Notes under the pieces: model-generated
Told to the model about the DNA's origin: nothing
The model's input: the letters and a program-made list of their open reading frames with translations, nothing else
Databases searched by the model: none
Translations under genes and position numbers: made by a program
Source of the DNA: Dehalococcoidia bacterium CG2_30_46_9
GTDB taxonomy: Bacteria > Chloroflexota > Dehalococcoidia > GIF9 > AB-539-J10
Assembly: GCA_001873005.1 (NCBI GenBank)
Contig: MNYE01000085.1
Coordinates: forward strand, 1 to 6,713
Length of the DNA stretch: 6,713 bases
Reading direction: 5' to 3'
Part shown: positions 1-5,676 of the stretch, one piece after another
Position numbering within the stretch: position 1 is the stretch's first letter
Layout of the letters: each line of letters starts with the position of its first letter

Positions 1-2
1 TC

Positions 3-524
3 TCCAAGGCCTTTAGCAAAAGTCCTGGAGAACTTGGCATAAGACAAATTTACGATGTTGCTCACAATATTGCCAAAATAGAAGAACATACAGTAGATGG
101 ACGGAAAATTAAAGTGTGCGTGCATCGTAAGGGAGCTACCAGAGCTTTCCCGCCGGGACATAAGGATATTCCTCAACGTTATAAAGAGATAGGACAGCCT
201 GTGCTTATCCCCGGTGATATGGGTCGTTGTTCCTTTATTGCTGTGGGGACTCAGAAAGCTATGGAAGAAACTTTTGGCTCCACTTGCCATGGGGCTGGCA
301 GAGTGCTGAGTCGCGGCGCTGCCAGGCGAAGCATAAAAGGTAGGGATGTAATGCAAGAGTTGCAGAACAAGGGGATTACCGTTAAGACAGGCGATATCTC
401 TTCACTGGCTGAGGAAGCATCCCAAAGTTATAAAGATGTTACTGAAGTCGTTGACGTTGTTCACCAAGCTGGCATCTCCCAAAAAGTGGCTATGGCAGTC
501 CCCATAGGTGTTATTAAGGGTTAA
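3..524 (+). CDS. rtcB: RNA-splicing ligase RtcB, C-terminal part (5' end outside window)
   Basis: This is the last 173 codons of RtcB; the open frame runs in from the left edge, so the start is not visible. RtcB is a Mn2+- and GTP-dependent ligase that joins 2',3'-cyclic phosphate (or 3'-phosphate) RNA ends to 5'-OH ends, in tRNA splicing or RNA repair. Family landmarks are clear: YDVAHNIAKIEEH (the His that binds metal in archaeal RtcB), HRKGATRAFPPGH, GSTCHGAGR (the His that becomes guanylylated) followed by LSR, and a C-terminal end resembling the usual 'GVxKG' finish. The wording is closer to archaeal and long-type bacterial RtcB than to the E. coli protein. No archease or tRNA gene is in view. 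It precedes the SagB-type gene by only 20 bases, so the two may be co-transcribed. There is no sign of damage in the visible part. Confidence 0.95.
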   Translation, partial: SKAFSKSPGELGIRQIYDVAHNIAKIEEHTVDGRKIKVCVHRKGATRAFPPGHKDIPQRYKEIGQPVLIPGDMGRCSFIAVGTQKAMEETFGSTCHGAGRVLSRGAARRSIKGRDVMQELQNKGITVKTGDISSLAEEASQSYKDVTEVVDVVHQAGISQKVAMAVPIGVIKG

Positions 525-544
525 TAGAATGTCATGAGGCAAGG

Positions 545-1174
545 GTGGGTTATAAAATACACCAGATTGAAATTAAACTCCCGCCACCCTTATTAAAAGG
601 AAAAACTTCGCTAGAAGAGGCAATAGCGAAGCGCAGGTCAGTTCGCCGATACAAGCCGGAGCCGCTAACCCTCTCTCAAGTAAGTCAAATACTCTGGTCG
701 GCCCAAGGGATTACTGAGGCAGGGAAGCTAAGGAGCGCACCCAGCGCCGGCGCTACTTACCCTCTGGAAATCTTCGTGGTTATTGGCAAACAATCTCTTA
801 CCAACGAGGAGTTACCAGCCGGCATCTATCATTATGAGATGAACTCTCATTCATTGAGATTGCACTTGCAAGGCGACTTCAGATTGGATTTAGCCAGAGC
901 AGCTTTGGATCAGGGATTTATTGCTTCTGCTCCCGCAGATATTGTTATCTGTGCCCTCTATCAGCGCACTTGTTATACTTGTGGCAAACGCGGGGAAAGA
1001 TACGTTCATATGGAAGTAGGGCATGTTGGAGAAAACATTCACCTTCAAGCCGTGGCTCTGGGATTAGCCACGGTAGAAGTTGGTGCCTTTCATGACGAAG
1101 AAGTGAGAAAAGTCCTTGCCGTGGAAGAAGAGATTAAACCTCTTTATATCATGCCCGTTGGCAAGCCACGATAG
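545..1174 (+). CDS. SagB-type nitroreductase-fold FMN oxidoreductase
   Basis: A complete 209-residue protein of the nitroreductase superfamily, SagB/ThcOx-type branch. Visible landmarks are RRSVRRY near residues 30-36 (FMN phosphate region), SAPSAGATYPLE at 64-75, YVHMEVGHVGENIHLQA at about 153-169 and a C-terminal PLYIMPVGKPR. These match the short stand-alone SagB-like proteins. The physiological substrate is unknown. SagB proper oxidises azolines in microcin/streptolysin S-type peptide maturation, but no YcaO cyclodehydratase or precursor peptide is visible, so that role should not be assumed. Odd point: where relatives as I recall them usually have a 'KYGERG' stretch, this one has RTCYTCGKRGERY, giving a Cys143-x2-Cys146 pair. 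The start is GTG; GAGG at 536-539 lies five bases upstream and no earlier in-frame start exists after the rtcB stop. The protein is cytosolic, with no signal peptide. Confidence 0.88.
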   Translation: MGYKIHQIEIKLPPPLLKGKTSLEEAIAKRRSVRRYKPEPLTLSQVSQILWSAQGITEAGKLRSAPSAGATYPLEIFVVIGKQSLTNEELPAGIYHYEMNSHSLRLHLQGDFRLDLARAALDQGFIASAPADIVICALYQRTCYTCGKRGERYVHMEVGHVGENIHLQAVALGLATVEVGAFHDEEVRKVLAVEEEIKPLYIMPVGKPR

Positions 1175-1214
1175 TCTTTCAAACTAGAGGTTGTTTAATA
1201 ATCCTTTCCTCCTT

Positions 1215-1270
1215 GTCACCCTGAATTTGTTTCAGGGTCTCGTGAGATGCCGAAACGAGTTCGGCATGAC
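1215..1270. repeat. Compound palindromic intergenic repeat
   Basis: Two adjacent perfect 8-bp hairpins: ACCCTGAA/TTCAGGGT (1218-1225 with 1231-1238, loop TTTGT) and ATGCCGAA/TTCGGCAT (1247-1254 with 1260-1267, loop ACGAG). They are bounded by GTCA at 1215 and TGAC at 1267-1270. The two halves are diverged inverted copies of each other, both of the form GTCAnnCnGAA...TTCnG..TCTC. CTCGT at 1239-1243 can also pair with ACGAG at 1255-1259. I recognise this as a type of short palindromic repeat dispersed in many bacterial genomes. No T-tract follows, so it is not a classical intrinsic terminator, though it could block or stabilise transcript ends after the SagB-type gene. Confidence 0.75.
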
Positions 1271-1289
1271 AGTTGCTAAACGCTCTCTA

Positions 1290-1319
1290 TTGACAAGTTT
1301 GAGAGGTTAGTGTTATTTA
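1290..1319 (+). promoter_or_regulatory. Candidate sigma70-like promoter of the fatty acid cluster
   Basis: A perfect -35 box TTGACA at 1290-1295 is followed after 18 bases by TATTTA at 1314-1319. A TG at 1311-1312 gives an extended -10 (TGTTATTTA). The -10 hexamer is only a fair match to TATAAT. The site lies just after the palindromic repeat and about 70 bases before the first gene of the lipid cluster, the expected place for its promoter. Transcription would begin near 1326 and include the hairpin at 1333-1362 in the leader. Confidence 0.45.
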
Positions 1320-1332
1320 TATATGCAAATTA

Positions 1333-1362
1333 ATGCCTTGTATACCGATGTATTCGGGGCAT
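1333..1362 (+). promoter_or_regulatory. Leader hairpin upstream of the lipid cluster
   Basis: Two 13-base arms (1333-1345 and 1350-1362) around a CGAT loop pair at 12 of 13 positions as RNA, including two G-U pairs and one T-T mismatch near the loop. The outer five pairs are ATGCC/GGCAT and the inner four ATAC/GTAT. It sits between the candidate promoter and the ATG at 1388, leaving 25 bases to the start codon. A regulatory stem or a protein-binding palindrome is possible. There is no T-tract after it, and no known fatty acid regulator site (such as FapR's) is recognisable. Confidence 0.45.
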
Positions 1363-1387
1363 AATATAGGATGGTGAAATTTAACCC

Positions 1388-1804
1388 ATGCGGAGCGGTA
1401 GTAACGATAAGGCAATTACTTATGAAGAATTAACGCCAGGTTACGAGTTTCCTCCTGCTAGTTATGAATTGAATGCCTCACTTATCTCGAAATATCTAGA
1501 GGCGGTGGATAGTAAAGGTGGTGTCCTGAATCAAGTTCAGGATGTTCCTCCTCTAGCAATAGCAGCTTATGCCATGACCAGTATGTCAAGGTTTCTTCTC
1601 CTGCCCCCTGGCACTATTCATGCTTCCCAGGAACTGGAATTTTTCAGATTGGTGCCTGTCGGGACTAAAGTAAATTGCCAGGCTAAAGTTGCTCGGAGGT
1701 TAACTCGCGGTCAAATGCGTATGTTAGTGCTGGAATTTAATGTCTGGGATGAAAGTGGCGAAATAGTGCAAACTGGAAAGGCAACTGTAATGTTGTCGGC
1801 TTAG
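1388..1804 (+). CDS. MaoC/hotdog-fold dehydratase subunit, probably structural (HadA/HadC-like)
   Basis: A 138-residue hotdog-fold protein resembling the N-terminal, non-catalytic half of MaoC-type dehydratases (FAS1_DH/MaoC_dehydrat_N type). Supporting stretches are LISKYLEAV at about 32-40 (first helix region), VPPLAIAAYAM at about 53-63 in the hot-dog helix, then HASQELEFFRLVPVGTKV and a final strand GEIVQTGKATVML. It lacks the catalytic GDxNPxH motif carried by the next gene, 13 bases downstream. By analogy with mycobacterial HadAB/HadBC, the two would form a heterodimeric (3R)-hydroxyacyl-ACP dehydratase; this pairing is inferred from order and fold. ATG 1388 is the first possible start after an in-frame stop at 1382. 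The upstream GGTGA (1373-1377) is a modest ribosome site. A repeat-like palindrome lies inside the gene at 1524-1542 and encodes residues 46-52. The family assignment is less certain than for its partner. Confidence 0.72.
   Translation: MRSGSNDKAITYEELTPGYEFPPASYELNASLISKYLEAVDSKGGVLNQVQDVPPLAIAAYAMTSMSRFLLLPPGTIHASQELEFFRLVPVGTKVNCQAKVARRLTRGQMRMLVLEFNVWDESGEIVQTGKATVMLSA
1524..1542. repeat. Palindrome inside coding sequence resembling the intergenic repeat
   Basis: TCCTGAA (1524-1530) and TTCAGGA (1536-1542) form a perfect 7-bp inverted repeat around a TCAAG loop. They encode residues 46-52 (VLNQVQD) of the hotdog subunit. The arms share CCTGAA/TTCAGG with the first hairpin of the intergenic repeat at 1218-1238. 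The differing outer base is changed on both arms, so pairing is kept. It may be a remnant of the dispersed repeat carried in frame, or a coincidence of codons. Confidence 0.4.
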
Positions 1805-1817
1805 GTCTGTGAAGTAA

Positions 1818-2255
1818 ATGGATGCAGAAATTTATCCCGGTAAGGTTCTCCCTCCCGTCGTAAGACACATTTCTCAGGTGAAGATTAACCTTTATGCCGA
1901 GGCTTCGGGCGATTTTAATCCTATTCATATAGATGAATCCTTTGCTAGCCAGACGCCTCTTGGTGGCACCATTGCTCATGGCATGCTTATTCTGGCTTAT
2001 GTCTCAGAGATGATGACACAAGTCTTTGATTCCAATTGGCTTTCCGGAGGTAAGCTCTCAGTACGCTTCAAGGCACCAGCAAGGCCTGGAGATACTGTCA
2101 CCGTGAGGGGCAAGGTTAATTCCCTTGAGGAGAAAAATGGTGTATTATATGCCACTTGTGGCGTTGAGTGTTGCAATGAGAAAGGTGATACCGTTATTGT
2201 AGGAGAAGCGTTAGCCAAACTTATAAGTAAAGGAACGACACGTGGTTCGAAATAA
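1818..2255 (+). CDS. MaoC-family (R)-hydroxyacyl dehydratase / enoyl hydratase, catalytic subunit (HadB/PhaJ-like)
   Basis: A 145-residue single hotdog-domain protein carrying the hydratase-2 signature YAEASGDFNPIHIDESFA, with catalytic Asp32 and His37 (equivalent to Asp31/His36 of PhaJ), and the following GGTIAHGM loop-helix at 49-56. SVRFKAPARPGDTVTVRGKV is the usual central strand pair. The family catalyses reversible, (R)-specific dehydration of 3-hydroxyacyl-CoA or -ACP. Set between the hotdog partner and plsX/acp/fab genes, it most likely acts as the FAS II dehydratase, the job normally done by FabZ, which is absent from this window. An alternative is PhaJ-like supply of (R)-3-hydroxyacyl-CoA, but no polyester genes are near. 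The start ATG at 1818 has only a weak GTGAAG upstream. Its end overlaps the plsX start by 14 bases, which suggests coupled translation. Confidence 0.85.
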   Translation: MDAEIYPGKVLPPVVRHISQVKINLYAEASGDFNPIHIDESFASQTPLGGTIAHGMLILAYVSEMMTQVFDSNWLSGGKLSVRFKAPARPGDTVTVRGKVNSLEEKNGVLYATCGVECCNEKGDTVIVGEALAKLISKGTTRGSK

Positions 2256-3270
2256 AAAAGTGAGAGTAGCCCTTGATGCCATGGGTGGAGACTTTGCCCC
2301 AGAGGAGATAGTCAAAGGGGCAATCCTTGCGGCGCAAGAAAATGATGTTGAGGTTATCTTGACTGGCCCCGGTGACATACTGGAGAGGGAATTAGCCAAG
2401 TACAAATTCTCCCCCAATTTGCCTATTCGTTGTGTTGAAGCTAACGAAGTTATTAAAGAAAACGAGTCGCCTGCCTTGGCAGTTCGTCGCAAACCCAATT
2501 CTTCCATAGCTGTAGCGGCCAAACTGGTAAAATCAGGTGAAGCAGACGCCCTGGTGGGCGCCGGGTATACCGGAGCAGTAGCAGTTAGCGCCGTCCAATA
2601 TATAGGTATGGTAGAGGGGATAGAACGCCCGGCAATTGCTGGAACCCTGGGCAGTTTTGCACCTAATATAGTGATAATGGATCTTGGTGTCAATGTTGAT
2701 TGCAAACCGCACCATCTTTTGACTTTTGCCATTGCGGGCCGTATCTTTGCGGAAAAGTTGCTTAATATTCCTAATCCTAAAGTGGGCTTACTGAATGTTG
2801 GTGCCGAGGAAGGTAAGGGAAATGAGGTGGTGCGAGAAGCTTATACTCTACTTAAGAACAGTGGTTTGAATTTTATTGGTAACATAGAAGGTGGCGATAT
2901 ATTGAGCGGACGGGCTAATGTTATCGTTTGCGATGGATTTGTCGGCAATGTGCTTCTTAAATTCTATGAAAGTATTGGAGACCATGCCCTGGAGTATGTC
3001 AAGCGAAAATTTAAGAAATACCCGCCGTTGGGAGCGATAGCTAATTTGTCATTCAATCGACTATTTCCCGTCAGCAAAATATCTCATCAGGGTGAAGAGG
3101 AGGGTGGTATTTTGTGGGGAGTTAATGGTATTGTCCGAATAGCTCATGGTAGCAGTAAAGCTTCTCATATTGCTCATGCTGTAGCCAATGCCAAGAAGGC
3201 TTTCCAGGTTGACATTGTGGGCTGCTTAAAGTCTGAACTAGCCAGATTCAAGAAAGAAAGCAAATTGTAA
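2242..3270 (+). CDS. plsX: Phosphate acyltransferase PlsX
   Basis: A complete 342-residue PlsX, normal family length. It transfers the acyl group of acyl-ACP to phosphate, giving acyl-phosphate for PlsY to use in glycerol-3-phosphate acylation; it is a peripheral, membrane-associated enzyme. Signature stretches in order: VALDAMGGDFAPEE at about 8-21, RRKPNSSIAVAAKLVKSGEA and ALVGAGYTGAV, MDLGVNVDCKP, VGLLNVGAEEGKGNE (usual NIGEExxKG), NFIGNIEGGDI and VIVCDGFVGNVLLKF near 230-245. The GTG start at 2242 is preceded by AAAGGA (2229-2234) at seven bases spacing and overlaps the upstream MaoC gene by 14 bases. ACP follows after 31 bases. No damage is seen. Another plsX beginning lies at 6652, with a clearly different N-terminal sequence. 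Confidence 0.97.
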   Translation: MVRNKKVRVALDAMGGDFAPEEIVKGAILAAQENDVEVILTGPGDILERELAKYKFSPNLPIRCVEANEVIKENESPALAVRRKPNSSIAVAAKLVKSGEADALVGAGYTGAVAVSAVQYIGMVEGIERPAIAGTLGSFAPNIVIMDLGVNVDCKPHHLLTFAIAGRIFAEKLLNIPNPKVGLLNVGAEEGKGNEVVREAYTLLKNSGLNFIGNIEGGDILSGRANVIVCDGFVGNVLLKFYESIGDHALEYVKRKFKKYPPLGAIANLSFNRLFPVSKISHQGEEEGGILWGVNGIVRIAHGSSKASHIAHAVANAKKAFQVDIVGCLKSELARFKKESKL

Positions 3271-3301
3271 AAGCTATATAAATGGCAAAGGAGGTATTGG
3301 T

Positions 3302-3544
3302 ATGTCTATTGAAGAAGAAATAAGGGATATTGTGGCTAACATTGTGCATTGTGATAAGAGCATTATTACCAGAGAGAGCACTTTTAAAGACATAAAGGCA
3401 GATTCGCTGGACATAGTGCAGGCATTGGTAGCAGTAGAGGATAAATTCGGTATTGAAATCCCCGATGAGGAAGCCCAGAAATTCCAGAATTTCGGTGATT
3501 TTGTTGCCTATGTGGAAAAGCGGGCACAAAAGGAGAAAGTGTAG
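3302..3544 (+). CDS. acpP: Acyl carrier protein
   Basis: An 80-residue acidic four-helix ACP. The phosphopantetheine attachment site is Ser35 in the motif KADSLDIVQ; flanking stretches STFKDI and VAVEDKFGIEIPDEEAQKF match FAS II ACPs. It carries the growing acyl chain between FabF, FabG, the dehydratase, FabL and PlsX, all encoded around it. The ribosome site is near-perfect, AAAGGAGGT at 3287-3295, six bases before ATG, and is the strongest in the cluster. This suits the high amounts of ACP that cells need. The next gene starts two bases after its stop. Small oddities: an added C-terminal KRAQKEKV tail and a Cys17 in helix I; neither looks functional. A specialised ACP for another pathway is less likely, given plsX on one side and FAS enzymes on the other. 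Confidence 0.96.
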   Translation: MSIEEEIRDIVANIVHCDKSIITRESTFKDIKADSLDIVQALVAVEDKFGIEIPDEEAQKFQNFGDFVAYVEKRAQKEKV

Positions 3545-3546
3545 CT

Positions 3547-4320
3547 ATGTCTCTTCAGGGTAAACTGGCTTTAGTCACGGGCAGCGGACGAGGCATAGGT
3601 AGGGCTATTACCTTAAAGCTTGCTTCACAGGGTGCTAATATTATAGTTAATTTCTTCCGTCACCGCGAATCTGCTGAACAAACAGCCCGGGACATTGAAG
3701 CACTGGGGGTGAAAGCCGAAGTTATCCGGGCCAATGTGGGAGACCCAGCAAAGGTTAATGAAATGTTTGACACAATTGCCAGCAAGTTTGGCTATCTTGA
3801 TATTCTGGTTAACAATGCTGCCTCCGGCGTTGGTCGCTCTGTTCTGGATGTGGATGTCAAAGCCTGGGATTGGACTATGGACATCAATGCCAAAGCTGCT
3901 CTGCTTTGTGCCCAACGGGCAGCCAGGCTGATGGAAGGAAGGGAAGGCAAGATAGTAAACATTACTAGCTTAGGTTCATCCTTTGTCTTGCCTGATTATG
4001 CCATTGTTGGTATATCTAAAGCTGCTCTGGAAGCCTTGACTCGCTACCTGGCAATAGAATTGGCTCCCAAAAACATCTGCGTTAATGCTGTTGCTGCCTC
4101 CGCTGTGGAGACAGAAGCGCTCAAGTTTTACATCAAGGAAGGTTTGGTACAAGATACACATAAGACAACACCAGCAGGAAGGATGATAATTCCCGAAGAC
4201 GTTGCCAATGTGGTGGCTTTTCTCTGTAGTGAAGAAGCCTTTATGATCAGGGGGCAGATGATTATTGTTGACGGAGGCACATCTATAGCGCCTTTTGTTA
4301 TGCCTAAGGAGAAATATTAA
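3547..4320 (+). CDS. fabL: Enoyl-ACP reductase, FabL type (SDR family)
   Basis: A 257-residue short-chain dehydrogenase that resembles Bacillus subtilis FabL more than FabG. Shared stretches include TGSGRGIG (NADPH loop, 11-18), ANVGDPAKVNEMF at 62-74, VNNAASGV at 88-95, WDWTMDINAKA at 107-117, SKAALEALTRYLAIEL from 157, TPAGRM, and MIRGQMIIVDGG near the C-terminus. The decisive feature is Tyr151-x6-Lys158 (YAIVGISK), the spacing of enoyl reductases; classical ketoreductases have Tyr-x3-Lys. It would reduce trans-2-enoyl-ACP with NADPH, the last step of each elongation round; FabL-type enzymes are generally far less triclosan-sensitive than FabI. AGGAG at 3531-3535 lies eleven bases before ATG, inside the ACP gene end. 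The C-terminal IAPFVMPKEKY extends slightly beyond B. subtilis FabL. A true FabG occurs separately at 5677, which supports division of labour. Confidence 0.88.
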   Translation: MSLQGKLALVTGSGRGIGRAITLKLASQGANIIVNFFRHRESAEQTARDIEALGVKAEVIRANVGDPAKVNEMFDTIASKFGYLDILVNNAASGVGRSVLDVDVKAWDWTMDINAKAALLCAQRAARLMEGREGKIVNITSLGSSFVLPDYAIVGISKAALEALTRYLAIELAPKNICVNAVAASAVETEALKFYIKEGLVQDTHKTTPAGRMIIPEDVANVVAFLCSEEAFMIRGQMIIVDGGTSIAPFVMPKEKY

Positions 4321-4338
4321 AAATCAAAGGTCAAAAGT

Positions 4339-4401
4339 CAAAATGACAAATAAAAAATCAAAAATTTTTGCATTTTGCTCTGTCATTTTGCATTTTTTTT
4401 T
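4339..4401 (+). repeat. AT-rich inverted repeat with T9 tract between fabL and fabF
   Basis: CAAAATGACA (4339-4348) and TGTCATTTTG (4381-4390) are perfect 10-bp inverted arms. The 32 bases between them contain the 12-bp palindrome CAAAAATTTTTG (4359-4370). A run of nine T follows at 4393-4401. TTTTGCATTT recurs three times (from 4366, 4386 and 4398), and the left side is rich in TCAAAA units. It resembles AT-rich dispersed inverted repeats known from several uncultivated lineages. The stem plus T-tract could also act as a weak terminator or attenuator separating fabF-fabG from the upstream genes, though the stem is AT-rich. Confidence 0.6.
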
Positions 4402-4424
4402 GCATTTAGAAGGAGACAGGTAAG

Positions 4425-5663
4425 ATGAAAACACCACAAGTTGTGGTTACTGGAATGGGTACTATTAATCCTTTAGGTTTGTGTGTGGAGGAGTTCTGGT
4501 CAGGATTAATTGCCGGGAAGTCGGGGATTGGTCTTATCAGGCGCTTTGATGCCAGCAAGTTCTATGTCAAGGTAGATGCTGAGGTGAAGGGTTTTGATGC
4601 CACAAGATATATGGACTTAAAGACAGTGGATCGTACGCCACGAGCGGTTCATTTTGCTATTGCTGCCGCAAAGGAGGCAGTGGCTTCAGCCAAACTGGAT
4701 ATGTCTCAAGAAACTCCTGAGCGGGTAGGCGTTAGCATTGCTTGCATGGTGGAAAGCGATTATGTTGTTAAACAAAGTGAACTCATTAATACCAAAGGGC
4801 CGAGAAGAGCTGACCCTCTCTTCATCGCTAAATCGAGTCCCAGCGCCGCTTCGATGCAAGTAGGCATGATGCTCGGAGCTAAAGGGCCCAACTCCAGCGT
4901 CAACAGCCTTTGTGCTGCCGGAGCAGATGCCATAGGTACAGCAGTGAATTTCATCAGGTTGGGCTATGCTGATGTTATGCTAGCCGGGGGAGCCGATTCT
5001 AGCTTGAGCGCAATTGGCATTGCTGGCATGGACATCGTGGGAGCCATCTGCCGTGAGTCTGATCCGGCCAAAGCTTGCCGTCCTTTTGACCTTAATCGTA
5101 GTGGCTTCGTCTACGGGGAAGGTGCCGGAATAGTCGTTGTGGAAAGCTACGAACATGCTAAAAAACGAGGTGCTCCTATTCTAGCTGAAGTTGCTGGGGT
5201 CGGTTGGTCTTTCGATGCCTATGACCAAACTGCTCCGGCACCTGGAGCTGAGGCTTATGCTATGAAAGTTGCTCTGCAAAATGCCGCGATAAAACCTGAA
5301 GAGATTGACTATATCAATGCCCATGGCACGAGCACCAAGCTAAACGATGCCTGTGAAACTAAAGCTATTAAGATGGTCTTTGGAAAGCAAGCTTATAAAA
5401 TACCCATAAGCTCCACCAAGTCCATGATCGGTCATACCGTAACTGCTGCCGGTGCCATTGAATCTATCGCCTGCATATTAATTATAAACAAAGGCATCAT
5501 ACATCCCACGATAAATTATGAAACGCCTGACCCTGATTGCGATCTGGATTATGTTCCCAATGTGGCTCGAGAGGCACAGGTAAACATCTGTCTCACAAAT
5601 AGCTTTGGTTTGGGTGGGGAGAATTGTTGTCTTGTGCTAAAAAACGGTCACCTGTTGAGATAA
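4425..5663 (+). CDS. fabF: 3-oxoacyl-ACP synthase II (FabF-type condensing enzyme)
   Basis: A 412-residue KAS I/II-family enzyme of normal FabF length. It condenses malonyl-ACP with acyl-ACP, extending the chain by two carbons. The Cys-His-His set is intact: Cys163 in NSLCAAGADAIG, His300 in NAHGTST, His337 in MIGHTVTAAGAIE, with Lys332 in SSTKSM; the thiolase-fold start VVVTGMGTINPLG and C-terminal TNSFGLGGENCCLVL are typical. Variation: the nucleophile loop reads S-L-C instead of the usual T-A-C, and the DLKTVDRTPR stretch replaces the common KExRRMDRF. Both suggest a diverged branch, but catalysis should be kept. KS-alpha of polyketide systems is unlikely, since no chain length factor follows. 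The ribosome site AGAAGGAGA (4408-4416) lies just after the AT-rich repeat, eight bases before ATG. fabG follows after 13 bases, with its ribosome site on the fabF stop codon. Confidence 0.94.
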   Translation: MKTPQVVVTGMGTINPLGLCVEEFWSGLIAGKSGIGLIRRFDASKFYVKVDAEVKGFDATRYMDLKTVDRTPRAVHFAIAAAKEAVASAKLDMSQETPERVGVSIACMVESDYVVKQSELINTKGPRRADPLFIAKSSPSAASMQVGMMLGAKGPNSSVNSLCAAGADAIGTAVNFIRLGYADVMLAGGADSSLSAIGIAGMDIVGAICRESDPAKACRPFDLNRSGFVYGEGAGIVVVESYEHAKKRGAPILAEVAGVGWSFDAYDQTAPAPGAEAYAMKVALQNAAIKPEEIDYINAHGTSTKLNDACETKAIKMVFGKQAYKIPISSTKSMIGHTVTAAGAIESIACILIINKGIIHPTINYETPDPDCDLDYVPNVAREAQVNICLTNSFGLGGENCCLVLKNGHLLR

Positions 5664-5676
5664 GGAGGTTCACAGA

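Noticed and set aside
545..1174. Part of a thiazole/oxazole-modified peptide gene cluster
   Set aside because: No YcaO protein, SagC partner, short precursor peptide or exporter is visible. A SagB-type fold alone is not enough.
1215..1270. CRISPR repeat or tRNA-like cloverleaf
   Set aside because: It is a single copy without spacers, and although it folds into two hairpins it lacks T-loop, anticodon and CCA features.
1179..1302. TCAAACT (1179-1185) and AGTTTGA (1296-1302) as terminal repeats of an inserted element spanning the intergenic gap
   Set aside because: Only 7 bp over more than 120 bases, overlapping the candidate promoter, with no target duplication seen. Chance is likely.
1388..2255. 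The two hotdog genes as one double-hotdog protein broken by a frameshift
   Set aside because: Each has its own start, a normal single-domain length and a clean stop, and the 13-base gap is ordinary. A two-subunit arrangement explains it better.
2211..2732. Long open frame on the - strand opposite plsX (and a shorter one at 1737-1979)
   Set aside because: They lie wholly opposite well-supported genes, show low-complexity translation with no recognisable family, and lack ribosome sites. They are shadows.
3547..4320. Annotation as a second FabG
   Set aside because: There is no Tyr-x3-Lys at the expected place; Tyr151-x6-Lys158 and block similarity to FabL favour an enoyl reductase.
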